A stretch of 64,000 nt of DNA from Eleginops maclovinus (lineage: Eukaryota > Chordata > Actinopteri > Perciformes > Eleginopidae). The DNA lies in assembly GCF_036324505.1 (NCBI RefSeq), contig NC_086363.1:11986153-12050152 (forward strand). Reading direction: 5' to 3'. The position numbers and the translations under genes are program-made. Below are positions 40,216 through 54,600 of this stretch, one piece after another (the first letter of the stretch is position 1; every line of letters begins with the position of its first letter). The notes beneath the pieces are model-generated. The model was not told where the DNA came from, did no database searches, and was given only the letters and a program-made list of their open reading frames with translations.

Positions 40216-43200
40216 ATGTCAGATTTACTGGAGATGATAAAGAACGAACATCCCGATGTTGCTCAGCGTCTTCATGGTAAGTGGCCATTTTTATAGAGGG
40301 TGACTATTGGAAATAAACCATTATTATAGTTATAGTACTGTGTTTCAGTTTTAAAACCGTGTTGTTTCAGAGGCAGGTTTATGCAACAACTCTGACATCC
40401 AGTTACTGACTCGAGAAGAACTCCGTCAGCTGCTTCCTGAAAAAAAAGACCTCAAACTGAGGAGGACGATCTTTGATATCATACACAAACAGGTGAGCTT
40501 AACATTTGCATTGTTAAATTTGATTAAAGATGATATATATATATATATATATATATCTATATATATTATACATATATATATATATATATATATATTGATG
40601 ACCCCTGTGTCCCAAAGGACTGGCAGATCGTTATGAATAACATCCAGAGTTTCCTTGAAACTTATTGTCGTGAGGCAAAAATCCAGAATCAGCCAAACCA
40701 GGAATCAGCTTCTGATGTGATAAAGCCCCAAGATGACAACTGTCCTCAAGGAGCACTCGGTGAATATCACACTTCTGCTTGATATCTTAGGACATGTTTT
40801 TATGAATCTTTATCAATAAAGACCAAACCACTTTCCAAAAGAAACTTACATCCTTTCAAAACCAAAACAAATGAATAGGTATCAGAAGTATGTGATTGAC
40901 TGTCAAAACCCATCAGTTAAGTAATATTTTAATTCAAGGTTCATTTATTAGCTTTTGTATGCAGCTTTTGATTGTGTATGTTTACTACAGCAGTCCCATT
41001 AATGTGTTTCATTTGGTTGAATACTAATAGCTAATGTCTAACACAGGTCTTAAAATAACCGTTCAAATTTTGAATTCTATTATAGTATTATAATCAAATA
41101 TGAAAATAAATGTTGAGGAAGTTTTGTGCATTAACTCCTTGAAATCGATTTCTGAGCTTAGGGGAATTTTGCTAGTTCTACATGGTTGTTTAAAAGGCTG
41201 TTTTATCCAAATATTTCATATCAGAACAGTATTTACATTGGAATCCATGTGTTGAATCTGCCTATGTCTGGTTTGTTTTTCCTCATTTCAATTGTTTTTA
41301 GATTTACTGGAGGAAATAAGGAAAGCAAACTCAGAAGCTGCTGAAGTTCTGGAAGGTAAGTGGCCATTTTATGGAGGGTAATTGTTGCACATAAACATAT
41401 TTACAGTATTATGATTCAGTTTTAATCACAGGTAAATCCAACTCTGTTTTATCAGGGGAAAGTTTATGCAGCGACTCTGACATCCAGTCATTGACTCTAG
41501 AAGAACTGCTCGAGCTGTTTCCTGGGCTAGAGAAATTCCAACTGAGAAGGAGGATCTTTGAAATGATAAAGAAACGGGTAACTACAAGCTGAAATTTTAA
41601 ACAATGTGTCATGGACAGAATGAACCACTAGTCAAGTTCTCCTTTGGAATGACTCTTTAATTTAATATTTTTGGTTTAGATGCCAGTTGAACAGCTCGAA
41701 AGTAAGTAAAATGCTTCATAGATCAATTCTTGATAGGTACATATGTACAGCCTTGCAACATTACTTTCATTAAAAAAATAATAAACGTTTGAACTCACAC
41801 ACCTCTCTCCAGCTGTTCGAAACAACAACGAGGAATTGGTTGAGACCCTCACCCTGAAAGACATGAAGACCCAAATAATGAATCTTTTTGACACTCAAAT
41901 TGATTTTTTGGAGAAAGATCAGCAGCCTCAGCCCGACCAGAAATCTGCTACCTGTGATCCCGTGAAGCCTAATCATGGCCCTACTCAAGGGGCACCCGGT
42001 GAATATCATACTGTTCCATCTTACCATTCCAAAAATAGTTTTCAGTTGATTTCCAGAGTAAACCTTAATCTCATCCTCTCAATTTTTAACCACAACTGTG
42101 CAACTGGGATGTAAATGTTTTTGGGAAACTCGTTTTTCTTTGGGTCTACTGTGGTACATTAAATAGGGATAAACTGTGATGTGGTTGTACACAGCCTTTC
42201 CAGCAGATGTGCCCTGATCCAATTCAAACAGTAACAACCTTAGACTAACCTTCGATTTCAATTTCTTTGCAAACCCTTCATAAAATAAATCTGTGTGCAG
42301 GCAGACTCTCTGCAACTTTAGAGTAAAGTAATCCTCTAAGCCATCTGACTGCATTCAAACTTTAAATGAAATTGTGGATGAGTCTGACTAATTGATGTTG
42401 CTGTTTTTCTCATTAGAAGTGTCCTTTTTGGTTGTGAATGAAATGGAAGGTGAGTGATAGTTAATACAATTACTTATTATTAAGATAATTACAATTACAT
42501 GACTTTAGACTCAGTTTGTCTGATTTTTGGACATAGCAAAACATATCATTGTATTTTAGTGTTATATTCTCTCAAGATATATCAGTGTAACAATCAGTTT
42601 GATATTCACATCCATTTTCGTCTTTACAGGTGATTTGAATTACCAGATGGTTGTTACCGGGGAAACCTTTGATGCACATGATCAGCTGATGGAGAAAGTG
42701 AAAAGGGAAGTTCAGGATCAGTTTGATCTTGTTCAGAGCAACAGTGATGACTTCGACGTCACCATTGTCTTCTGTCCCATCGTTTCTCGCATGGGGCCAG
42801 ATGTTGAGTCAGCCCTGAGACATGTTAAAGGTAAGAGAACATTTGTTTCAGCCTGTTCATAGTGGATGGAAATGGCTATACATTTGTATGAACATATAGG
42901 TTAACTCTTACTTGTTTAATCATAGTTAGGTTATCAACATATTGATGTATTTATTTAAGAGTTTGTATTGGTTATAATTAAACAAAAAAGCTACATGTTT
43001 TAATGATCATTTATCGTCTCTTAGAATTGCTTTTCACACCAAACCTTACATTTACGGCTTTAATCTAAAAATGTCCTCCCTAATTATCTCATTCATCCTC
43101 CTCTCATTTTGTGTCCTCAGCTGATAAACCTGTCATTCTGGTTTTGATGCACCACGCATATGAGGCCAAGTTCATTCCAAGTTGGAATCCAGGGCGTGAC

Positions 43201-43449
43201 GGCGCTAATGTTCAGCTGCAAGTCAACGTGTTCTTCCACGAGACGAAATCTGGATTAATCCAATGTGAAGAAAATCAAGCTGCTGTTCGCGAGATGAAAA
43301 AGAAATTGCAAGACTTCACAATCTCAAATGCCCCGGTTGTGGCTGCTAGAAATTCGCGAAAATCTATCAAAAGAAAGAAGAGTTCTGATGCTAGCGGAAG
43401 CAACTCTATATCTAAGTTATTCGAGGGATTTACTCAATTGTTCTCGTGA
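40216..43449 (+). CDS. Array gene 3: two SAM-like modules plus C-terminal domain, 422 aa predicted
   Basis: Coding exons: 40216-40276, 40371-40492, 40618-40759, 41302-41355, 41456-41577, 41680-41701, 41813-41998, 42420-42449, 42630-42830, 43121-43449. Total 1269 bases, in frame at every junction, no stop. Module 1 is residues about 1-108 (MSDLLEMIKNEHPDVAQRLH, LTREELRQLLPE, LRRTIFDIIHKQ) and module 2 about 109-236 (LTLEELLELFPG). The linker is about 237-246 and the C-terminal domain about 247-422 (VTIVFCPIVSRMGPDVESAL, PVILVLMHHAYEAKFIP, LQVNVFFHET). The tail is Lys/Ser-rich (RKSIKRKKSSDASGS) and ends in a possible amphipathic helix (ISKLFEGFTQLFS). In module 1 an AT repeat stands where the short exon of gene 2 lies, and the next exon uses a new acceptor. 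Likely interferon-induced; function unknown. Confidence 0.78.
40528..40596. repeat. (AT)n microsatellite in gene 3 intron
   Basis: About 65 bases of AT ending 20 bases before the splice acceptor used for the exon at 40618. Confidence 0.95.
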
Positions 43450-45020
43450 GCAGCGATTATGATGTGTCGTCACAGTTAAACAACAAAGAGTAATGGATCA
43501 CTAACAACACAAGAGAGTTTGGATTTTACTCTTCTACCGATTGCGGAAAAAATGTTTTATCCTCATGTGTAAACATTTGAGCTAATAATTTGTGTTGTAA
43601 TCTAATGTAGTCTATTCAGGAAATCATGGGTGTTAGTAGCTAAACAAAGAGTTCTTTGCACATTTACTGCTAAAGAATTGTATACCTTCTTCATCTAACT
43701 TGTGTATTGGCCGTTAGAAAAAAAAAAGTTGTGAGCTGCCACTGACTTCAGACCTATCTTTTCAGAAAATATATGCCTCATTATCAAATATCTAGTGTCC
43801 GATTGCTACTGTTGTTTCTGTATGTAATTAGATGTGAATTTACACTTGATTTAAAAGTGCCACAGAGTTAATTAGGTGGCAAAAGGATATTTGAATATCT
43901 ATCTAGGCCAAATACTTAACAATTACTGGAAACATATAAAAAAATAATACTTAAAACCATATTATTTTTGCAATAATGTGCAGTTTTGCTGCATGTGACT
44001 CTTAAGTTATGTTATGTTGCATGTAGGAGCCATGAAACGTACACTGTTGATGTATTTTGTTTTAATACAAATTTGGTTTGTACTAGTTCATTTTTGGTTA
44101 ATGGTTTGTATTATTATTGTTATTATTAGGCTATAAGATATTATTGTGTGTGTGTGATCGCAATGGTTTGGTTTGTTTGGGTCACATGGATAGGGGCGGC
44201 ACTCAAAGGAATTCATGATAATCACCTGTTCACCTGAGCCAGGTGTGTATGTGAGTGGAAGAGAGGGTGATGACAGGGTCCTTATATTTGTTGTTGACCT
44301 CAAACTTTATGGTTACTTAGATTATTATTATTATAATTTCTTGTCCTGGGTTGTTCGTCTCGTTATTTCATTGAATGACATTATTATTCACCTCATTTTC
44401 GATCTCAAAAAGTTATTTTTTGATAGTGTGTCACACAATTGCGACCAGGCCCGGCTTCAGCCTATCTGCGACTTAATTGTTTTCTGAAGTTGTTATATTG
44501 CATGAAGTGAATGTTATGTTTGATGATTAAAGTACATAATCTATTAAAGTGCCATGGGTGTAATCATATTGTAAGTAAAATAAAAAGTAAAGAAAAGTAC
44601 ATATTTCTCTAGCCATGAACTTGGAACATGTGTCTTTTTGACATTAATAATTTAAGAATTGTGTTGATCAAAATTGCCATTGCGAATAACTCTGGAATAA
44701 AAAGTAATAATAAAGTCTGCTAATTATAAAAAAGAAAAACGTTAAACAACAAACAGTTCCCTAACTAGATATAATGATTATTATGTTTCAGTAATGTTTA
44801 ATGCATTTTTAAAAACGTTCTGACTGACAGACACTATTGGTTATTACAGCAGAAATGTTCAAGACACAATTTGTGTAAAGTCCAGATTATTAAGTTAAAT
44901 GTAATCTCAACCACATTGAATTATTTAAATTAATGTTAATTTAAAGTCAAATACTTTAATGTCGAATTCCCCATGCTTTTATTCTGGAAAGAGAGAATCT
45001 GTTTTACTCTGAAAAACCAA
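43450..45020. other. 3' UTR of gene 3 and spacer to akap7
   Basis: AT-rich, with AATAAA candidates (for example near 44696). No further array copy and no other gene seen. Confidence 0.4.
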
Positions 45021-45021
45021 T

Positions 45022-45030
45022 CCGGAAGTG
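45022..45030 (+). promoter_or_regulatory. ETS-type motif in akap7 promoter
   Basis: CCGGAAGTG is the consensus of ETS/GABP factors, common in TATA-less housekeeping promoters. It lies about 450 bp before the akap7 start codon, next to GC-rich text (TTAGCGCGTGCTGCG). No ISRE was seen here. Confidence 0.4.
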
Positions 45031-45478
45031 GAACATTGTTTACAAATAGAAGCTGCACTCTATTAGCGCGTGCTGCGAAGATAAATGTTGTTTCCCGTTA
45101 CATTTTTTGACTTTTCTTCTGACAAAAACTGCCACCAACGGCTTTTCTGCAGCAACACCACCATGACAAGTTGTCAAGAAGTTATATTAGTTTAAACAAT
45201 CATCTGCACAACAGTTAGCTAACAGTTAGCTCAAAGGTGTTCTGCAGCATGGCAGCTTGATTCATTTCAGCAGGTGTTAACTACAGGGAGGACAAGTCTG
45301 TCTTTACAGGTGGAGGAAATGTTCTTTTACTACACGTCCTTCGCTTTTCCGAGGAGAGTTTAAGTATATATTCTCAGCTTTAGCAGCTAGGTTAGCTAAT
45401 AGTCTGCTTTGACGTCTCTACAACTACCCAGCTGTTAACACCAGAAACGTTAGCAGAAGTTTGTCTCGCTTGTGTGTC

Positions 45479-48400
45479 ATGCTCCTCGGTCGCGTGCTGT
45501 TGAGCCCCTGCAGATCCACGTGTTCAAAAATAGTTTGTTTACAGAGAGGTTTTACTGTCAATGAACTATCATCATCTCACAGACTGCATAGCATTTCTCA
45601 CAGACATTATCGTAACGTCAGCCCACTGCAGCCATCCACACACCGGTTTGGACTTAAGGTAATGAAATGCAACTCCTTAAGAGAAAAATGACTCATGGAA
45701 GTCCTCACCTCAGATGTATAAAAACTAAATATGATGATGGTTTGGACCTAGTGGTATGATTCCTCTCTGTTTATCTGTGTTTATCAGTTAACAGTGTGTA
45801 ATATGCAGCCAGCCAGTATATCCTATGGCAAAGAGGCTACTGTTATTGCCTCAGATGATGGTGATGATGTGGAGGAAGAGGTCCAGCAATGCCCGGGAAC
45901 CTCCACAGTGTCAGGTGAGAACACCTGACGTGATGACTGTGTTTGACAGTAAGCACCACTTTGTGATTTCTGATACATGGTGTATTTCAGTTATCAAGAT
46001 TTTTGACTTCATGTATTAAACTCTGCAAAATAGGCTTCTTTAAAATGTCAAGTCAATTTTATTGTCATCACCAGATATGACAAACACACTTTTGTTTTAT
46101 GGGGCTTTACAATTTGATGGACACCTCTTTTTCAGGGCTGCTCATGGTTGAAATTAAATCCAAAAAAGATCTTGTAATGTTCTATGCAGCATCTAAAGCT
46201 GGCCAGGTGAATTATTTGCTTTATTAATGTTTGCAGTTAGCTAAAAAGACAGCAGTTGTTTATGTTCTACCTAAAGTAAACCTTAATGCAACTTATCCTC
46301 ACAAAGAGGTGTCACTTCAGAATCTGCCACACTACCTAACTCTGAAAATCAACATGTCAGTTTCACTTCCAGTGGCTTTTTCTGCACAACATTTTAAACG
46401 CTTGCATGATTTATAGCGGGAACTATGCCTACCCCTACAGTTGAGTCCTACCAAATAAAATATACTGTAGCGGCAAAACTCCCAATCAGTTCTGTCTCTA
46501 AGAAGCTAAAACTTGGCTCATCACTTTCGTCCGTGCTGGAGTTGTGGTGGATCATGGTGTTTAATAAAGCAAATAAAATTAATAATCATCTTTGCACAGG
46601 ACCAAACGGTCCATAGAAAATATCTGAGCTTACAGTTGCTCACCCTCTTCATCATTCTCCAAGCCCAGCACCACCCATATGGTAATTGCCGGAAATGACT
46701 AATTACAAGTGTTAATGGTAACAAATAATGAGAAACATACTCATATGTAGCTACTAAATATGAAACATATTCACAAAATGTATTGCCTTGCTTGTTTCCA
46801 ATTTTTAAAAAATAATATATTTGAACCTCCAGCAGTTGTGACATTTTATTTTCATTTTAGCCAATTCAAGTTATAATATATTGCTTTTTCTTATGGTCAA
46901 ACATTTTCCAAAAGTTTTAGAGAAGTACCTGTATAGTCTTTGTGTTTGGGTGAGCCTAATCAATATTAATTATTGTTGTATTGTGATTTTTTTCTTCAGC
47001 TCCAGTAGGATCAAATGAGAAGAAGACAAAAAGGAAGAAGAGGAGGGAGAAGAGGAAATTAATAAACAAACACCTCAAGTCAGGCGATACCTCGGACAAT
47101 TATATGTCAGAGCTTCCGTTTTCTCTGACCAGCCCCGCCACATGGAAAGAGCTTGAATGTGTGTATATTCTTGATGTTTATACTTATACAACTTTGAGTT
47201 TCTTTTAATAGTAGGCTCGCCCTTTCTCTCTAGTCTCCAGCCCAGCTTCAACTCAGAAGAAGAGAAAGAGGACGAGAGGAGACATTGGAGGGCGAGCGGA
47301 CAGTGAAGAGGATAAGAAGAAAAAAAAGAAAGAGAGCATGCGGCCCAACTTCTTTATCTCCATCCCGATCACTAACACACAGGTGAGGTATTGATGTTGT
47401 CTTGCTTGTGTACTTTAAGGATCATGCTTAAGTTTGTGTGCATGGTATACATTTCTATATACCAATTACAGATTTTATCTATACATTTTTTTTTGCCAAA
47501 TTAATTTTGGTTCATCAACTTATCAATTATCCTCTTTATTTCATCATCCTGTATTCACTTTCATTTTCACAGCATTCCTGTTTGTTTGCAATTCCCTCAA
47601 TTGATCAGAAGACCTTCTAAAAACGATTTACTCTTCTACTTCCGAAACATATTATTCACAAAAGAAATACAGCCTATGAAAATGTTCAATGTGATTATCA
47701 GTATCTTAAGCGTTTTAAATGTAAGCTAATTATTCTTTACACTACTTAAGTAATTGGAAATGTGTTGCTCCATACATTTAAAACTGCATTCAGAAGTCTA
47801 AAATGACTGTATGCTTTGGACAGTAGGCAGCAAATGAATACATATTTGTAGTAAATTGGTTAAAACAAACATAAACAAAAGTGAGATGCTTAAGGAAAGT
47901 TCTCCTCTTCTTCTAGTAGAGTGTTTGATACTTGGTCATGGTCAGTGTAGGCTGATCTATAACGGCAGATATCTGTCAGGAAAAAAACGTTCAATATTGA
48001 ATTACCCGATAGATGATGAAACTGAAATGCTTATTGACAACAAAAAAACCAACCTCTGAATGAACTTAGATTTACCTGATGGTACTCTTTTCTTGGAGCT
48101 TCATCTGTGATGTTGAACTGCAGAAGTTGCCCCTCTTTCAATCTCCCTCAATACATCCCAAGCTAGATCATTGGGAAGAGAGGTCTGGCGGTAAAGGGAA
48201 CAAACAGACCCTGAATGTGACAGCATATGCCGGCTGCTGCTGACTGATCTTAAATCTATCCAATGACAGATCAGCTCAACCGTGATCCAGGTCCAAGAGG
48301 CGGTTCTTCAGCAGGAGCCCCGATTGGCCAGAGCCATGATCCCTGTCCCAACTCTCCACATCACGCTATTAGTCACTCATCTCGCCAGTCAGGAGCAGGT

Positions 48401-51400
48401 AGAGCTGTGAGTGGATGCACACACAACCATTCTAACACACTCTGTACAAGCAGATAATTAATAATATTTATACCTACTTATACACTAAAGTTTTTGTCTA
48501 GCTCGAAGTCTTGGGAAAAATTCCACATTTTCGGTGTTAAAAGCCAATAACTTCCAACAATTGAACTTTTTCACAGCCAAAATGCAACACAAATGTTCAT
48601 AATTAACCATGATTCTTTGCAGTGACTGTGTAGGGAGGGTTATAAGGACAGAAACTAAATATAAGTGTAAGAGTCTAAATCTAAAATAACAAATATTTTA
48701 AGTTTAATTCAAGGCTCTAATAATTATGTAATGTATTGCTTAATTTCCACCATTTATAAATAAGTCACATGATAAATGACACATTAAATATGTCAATGTT
48801 ATATGTATTGAATAAATTAGAATAAACATTTAACTATTTAATCATTTAAATCACACCTCAGCAATGCATGCGACTAGTATTAAATACATTTCAGTAAGCA
48901 TGATCAATACCTTTCCCCTGTGTCATTCCATTTTAATACACATAACTTAATTTATGGACATCTATGGTTTGATTTCTTTGCATGTGTGGATTGCGTGGGT
49001 TCTTACCGACATCTGATGAAAATGTCATGTCAATAGCACGTTTAGAAATATATTTACTGAGAAAAATGGTGACGTGTTCAATACTTATTACTACTACTTA
49101 TTATATATACCGCTGTATATATATATATTTATGAAGATTTGTTTATACACTAGTCTGTTGTGTTAGATACATCACATTATCTCTGAAAATGTTTTGTGTA
49201 ATTTGCACAAAAAAAACGCGAAAGCAGGGATCATGGTTTGTGAACAGCTTTCAGTTGAATTGATCATCTGTTTGACATGCACATACGTCCTGTGCTGCTT
49301 TTGTTTTTCTGCATTGATTGATTGTTGAATAAAATCCCTCTTTTGTCCTGGATTCTGCATTTTCCTATTGCTCTCCCATGATATAACCCATACTACAGCT
49401 TTAAATACCCGTACAATCGGACAGAGTACCACTCAAATTACTCTACGGCCTTCAACCATATATTATCAGGCTATCTTATTTAGTCTGTGATGCTGTGCAT
49501 TGTTAGGACCTCACATAAACAAACAAGGCCTCGAGTTTGTTGTAGTGGGATGGAGAGTCCTGCAGAGAATAATAACCAGCATGTCACGTTAGACGCTGCT
49601 TCTGCCTTTATCTCTTCCTCTCAGCACTTCCAGGAAAACTGCTTGATCGTGCTTTTAAATATTTAAGGGTTGGATTCCGATATTGAGAAAAGCAGTGCTG
49701 AAGGAGGACGTTCCCTGAGGCCAGAATGTAATCTGAGGCTTTTGTTCCAGTTAATAAGTAGAATAAAATGTCCCCCTTAACCCCCGTCCCTCAATATGAC
49801 GTCAATTCCATCCCTTTCCATAAATTGGTCACGTGAACGGTCACACTTTAAACATTTTTTTAATGTCTTTATTAAGGAGGGCAGCTTCAACAGACAATAC
49901 ACATTTTTTTCACATTTCCTGGTTTTTGCAATCAGTTAAAAAATACAGGAAGCTGCATTACCCCTCTGTTGTTTAATAAAAGAAAACAAACAACCCCCCA
50001 CCCCCCCAGCCTCACAATAACTGGAAAATTGGTCACAGCATTGTATCCCTTACACATCCTGAAACATTTCACATGATAAAGAACAAGTAACACCACAAAG
50101 AAGACATCAAAAAACAAATCATAACTAAAAGGGGAACATGTAGACTTAGTCAGGGGGTAGGATTTTATATGAATTAAAATATGATATAAAGGGCTGCCAT
50201 TTCCCATAAAACGTATTTGAGTTTATGGTCAAACTTTTTAACAGTTATATAACATGAGACATTGCTAACCATTGTTGTCAATGAGGAAGAAAACTACCAA
50301 TTTGTATTATATTTCAGGTACATTTTTAGAAGTATGAAAAAACATTTCCAACATTTCCAACATTCAATATAAAAAAAAGTGCATTTTTATCTTGATTTCT
50401 CGTTCATTTCATGTTTTCATGTTCGTTTTGAGTGACAGCCCAGTGCGGCTTGTGTGATGATACTGATTCTTAATCTTAAGTAGAAGATTGTGTCATTAGT
50501 AAGCACCAGATCCTCTCGTTATGTAATATGAGCAGGAGGGAGAGAGGGGATTAAGTTGTGAACCGGTGTGTGTCAGCGTGTGTGTTTGTGTGCGTGCTGT
50601 GTTCATTCATGTGTTTATATTTTCTTATAGGGCCGCAACCGTCCTGGCTGAGCCGAGTCCTCATTGGCCGAGCTGCTGTGTGGGCGGGATCTGGTGCTGC
50701 CCTTCTCGGGGATCGGTCATTTCAGGAAGGAGGTGGTGTTTGTTGGGCTGGCCCCCGGACAACACAGACACACACTGTACAGTCTGGCAGGTTGGTGATG
50801 AACATTTGACTTTTCGCTCTTCTCATACGTCTGTCTGTTGAATCCCATTTGTGTTGTGTCTGTTTGTTCTCTATTAATGGATACATTACTTTAGTACTTT
50901 TTCTTTACGGTCAGCGGAGGAGCTCTTAAGATTTGTTGTCTTTCTTAATGACACTCAAATTAGGCGGATGCTTTCTGTTGTAGGCTTTGCAGTGCCAGGT
51001 CACAGATTAGACATCTTTAGGACCTCATAGGGTGTAATCTGTAGGGTGTAATCTGTAAAGGCTAACCCTCACAGTCTCGCATTCAATTTGTTGTGGCGGG
51101 ACCTGATATTATGTAAAACATTATATCGTTTTGCTAATATCAATCAGCTTTACACGTAAGAGTATTTAATTATTGTCGTTCATCATTGTGGAGCCAGTTG
51201 TAGACAATCTGTATAATACTTGGCAGATTAGTATTATAGTACTGCATCATATACTGTAAGTATGTCAGAATAGTACTCCAGAACTTGAGTGAATGTACTT
51301 TCCACCACTGCTTAAAGTGGAATTGGTCAAATAATATGTGTTTTTGTGTAATTTCCTGTGTGTGTGTCTTGATAATGTATTCACACAAGTGTCTACAGCG

Positions 51401-51564
51401 GTGCGTGTGATAAGTGTTCATCCATCTTCTTACATTTGTCATTTTGCATCTGTACAGTGTGGGGTGTATGCAGAAGCACTTGCGTGTGTGTTTTTGTGTT
51501 GTGCCTTTGGCAACAACACTAAGCCAACATTTCTAAGAGGATTCTCACTCTATTGCTCATGTGA

Positions 51565-51630
<66 letters not shown>

Positions 51631-54600
51631 CACACATTTATTTTTATATTAACTGCTCAGATCAGAGCAAATATTACATTTGGCATATTAGTGACTAGCA
51701 AGCTGAGTCAAATCCCAAAAGGCATTTTCATTGCAGGGCTTGATATGAATCGGAAGTGCAGTAAATTCATCTTTTAAAGAGAGAGATATACAAGGGAGAT
51801 GGTTGTACACAATTAACCTGGCTATCAGGGTTCAATTAATCATAAAAGTTACCTGATAGGAATTTCATTACTCGCCTTTATAAGTCTCCAGATAATGGTA
51901 GTTTTTTTCTTGCTTAGAGGTGAACATGCAGCGTCTAACTCGGGATCTACTCCATCAAACCTCTTAGCTGACATCGACACAGTCAGACCCTCCCTCATTA
52001 ACCCAATCAATCATGTGAAGTGTGTGGAGAAATATTATTAGGACAGTTTGGCTCGATTGGTCGTTTCATGTTGACCTTTTGGTGCTGACGTTTACGGCCT
52101 CAAATGAAGTTACAGTTGTTCAACGATAGAATGAACAAAATAAAAGATACATCACATAAAAATAGAATGTATTATATAATATAAGAAGTAAAAAGTGCAA
52201 TAAAAGATACAATAAGATAAACAAACATAAGAATTAAAGTAACATTTCCAATAAAAGTCAAGTGCATGATGCTCCGAGGGAGAGGTCAACAGTCTGATAG
52301 CCAAAGGCCTACACTCTTTATCCAACATAAGAGCGTTCAAAAAGAATGCTGCCAAGTAGTTAAATCTTTCAAATGATCTCATTAATTAATTGTTTTTTGA
52401 AAAGAATGTATTTATTTATTATTTTGATCATGAGTTTAGAAGGTGTTAGCTTTTAAACAGACAAGTGAAGGTCAAAACATGTGACCATAACGAACAGCTG
52501 CAAAGAGCTGGATACAGCTAGTAACGCAGCACACATTTCTTTATCACTTTTATTCTATAATTCCATTATGTCAACTAAATTATATGTATGTCTTATGTGA
52601 AAACCTTATCCATTTTTCTGTTATTATTTAGGTTATTTTATGCCAATCGAAATTAAGTATCTTTTAGTTTTTAGAGGCTCTATTTTTTGGGAAACTCCAG
52701 TATATTTATACATGTATGTTTATGTATATACACCAAAACACCAAGACAAATTCCTCGTGTGTGTTAACCTACTTGGCAACCTGATTCTGATACTATATAT
52801 TTGAATTATTTACATCAGTACGTCCACATTCCCTCAACCGTGTTTGTTGACTTGGAAGTTTTTTTCTTTTCATGTTGTAATAAAGAAACACATTAAATTA
52901 TTTAATATTCAGGAAAATGTGTTGAAACTAGTGCTACACACACATGATGCTATTCTCTTTTAGTTTGACATGAAATGTGGTTCAGACTGACAGTCTGTGA
53001 TAGAGTTTAGAAATGAGCCTTGCTGCTGTTTGAGGAAACACATTGACGTTGACTTCTACCACAGGACTATTTCCCTCTGAATCCTCCCGTTTGAGTTTAA
53101 TTTATATTTATGACGTGAAAAACGACACTGCAACTCCAGAGAATTACCTCAGTGAGTCCATATTTTTGTTTTGGAAAAGCTAAATAAGGATAAGGCAGGA
53201 AGTCAGACTCTCCTGTCCCCACGTCTGCTCCCTCCACCCCATCATTGATTATATGCTAGTCTTTCTCTCCCTGTGGAGCTCCTCTTCTAAAAATACCCCT
53301 CTGGTTTCCCTGTTATCCTCATCAGTCGGTGTCAGTGTGTTTGTCTGTCCTTGCAGGTTATTTACTGCTAGTTTGTGCCCTTGTTTTGAATCTGCGTGGT
53401 CAAATGACATGCAACTAAAACGCTTCTTTTCCCATCTTCTGACACGCATTCGCTGCCATCTGTTTCTGTGTCTTCCCGTTCTGGCTTTTACAAAAATCCA
53501 TGAAGGGGATTTGAGAGAAATTGAGGTGGATGACGTGCATCTTGCTCATGATGTTGTGGGCTTGGATCCAAGTCATGACCTCTGTTACATCTCTCCCGTG
53601 TGTATTGATATTGAATTATGTCAACTGAAAGCCTTCCTCTTCCTCCTGCTTATAACAGAGTTGCTGTCATGTGTTGCAGAATTGTTGCGAAGCCGTTTTG
53701 AGGAGCAGGGTCTTCTTCAAGAAGGAAATCGCGGGTTTGAACCCCACCTCACCATCATGAAGCTGTCCCGAGCATCAAAACTACGATCCCAGGTATACAC
53801 ACATTTATTATTGAGATGCTCAATATCTTTGCATACTATATGAGGCAATGTTGACATGAGTCCAACATGCCTTTTACTGCCAATAATGGACTGATTCTAA
53901 CGGCATTCAATGCCTTGCCATCAACTTTCTCTTCACATTATATCTCAGGAATGCTTTCCGAAAATGTCTTAGAATTTGGCACCAAGTCGACATGGACTCA
54001 AAAAGGAATGATAAACTGTTGGTTGTCAAAGGTGGAGGTCACTGGTACCTCATAAACGGGGCCATAACTCTTTCATAACAATTTGTATGCTAATTTAGAT
54101 CATTTAACACATTTTTAAAATACATTTAATGATTATTTTCTTCAAGTATGCCAAATTGGTAACCTGATTCAAGTGCCAAGATATATATACAGCCACGGAC
54201 AAAATTAAGAGACCACTTCAGCATTATCAGTTTCTCTTGTTTTATTTTTTATAGCTACGTCTTTTGAGTTAAATGATTTATTTATTTTTTATTGTATTCT
54301 ATAAACTACTGGGAATTTTTCTCTTTGTTGGAATTCAACACACACTGGAATGGATGTCATATATGTAGAGATAAAGATTTAAGAAAAAATTGGAGTCTCT
54401 TAATTCTTTCTGCGGCTGTATTTTTTTTAACTGTTATATTTACTTAGCATAGGCATGCTACTAAGTACTAAGACCTCGCCTTCTGTCTATGTCAAAAGCA
54501 TTAATTAAACTACTGATTATGTCACAACACAAATTCAAGGTTTTTTTTCCTTAACAATGTCTGTATTTACGCAACAAATAGCATATACAAATATCCAGAC

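Noticed and set aside
45461..45478. Earlier start upstream of the akap7 ATG
   Set aside because: It depends on a non-ATG codon; the first ATG in frame is 45479.
53253..53843. 196-residue + strand open frame as a separate gene
   Set aside because: Only 53680-53792 has homology (an akap7 exon); the rest is intron read-through.
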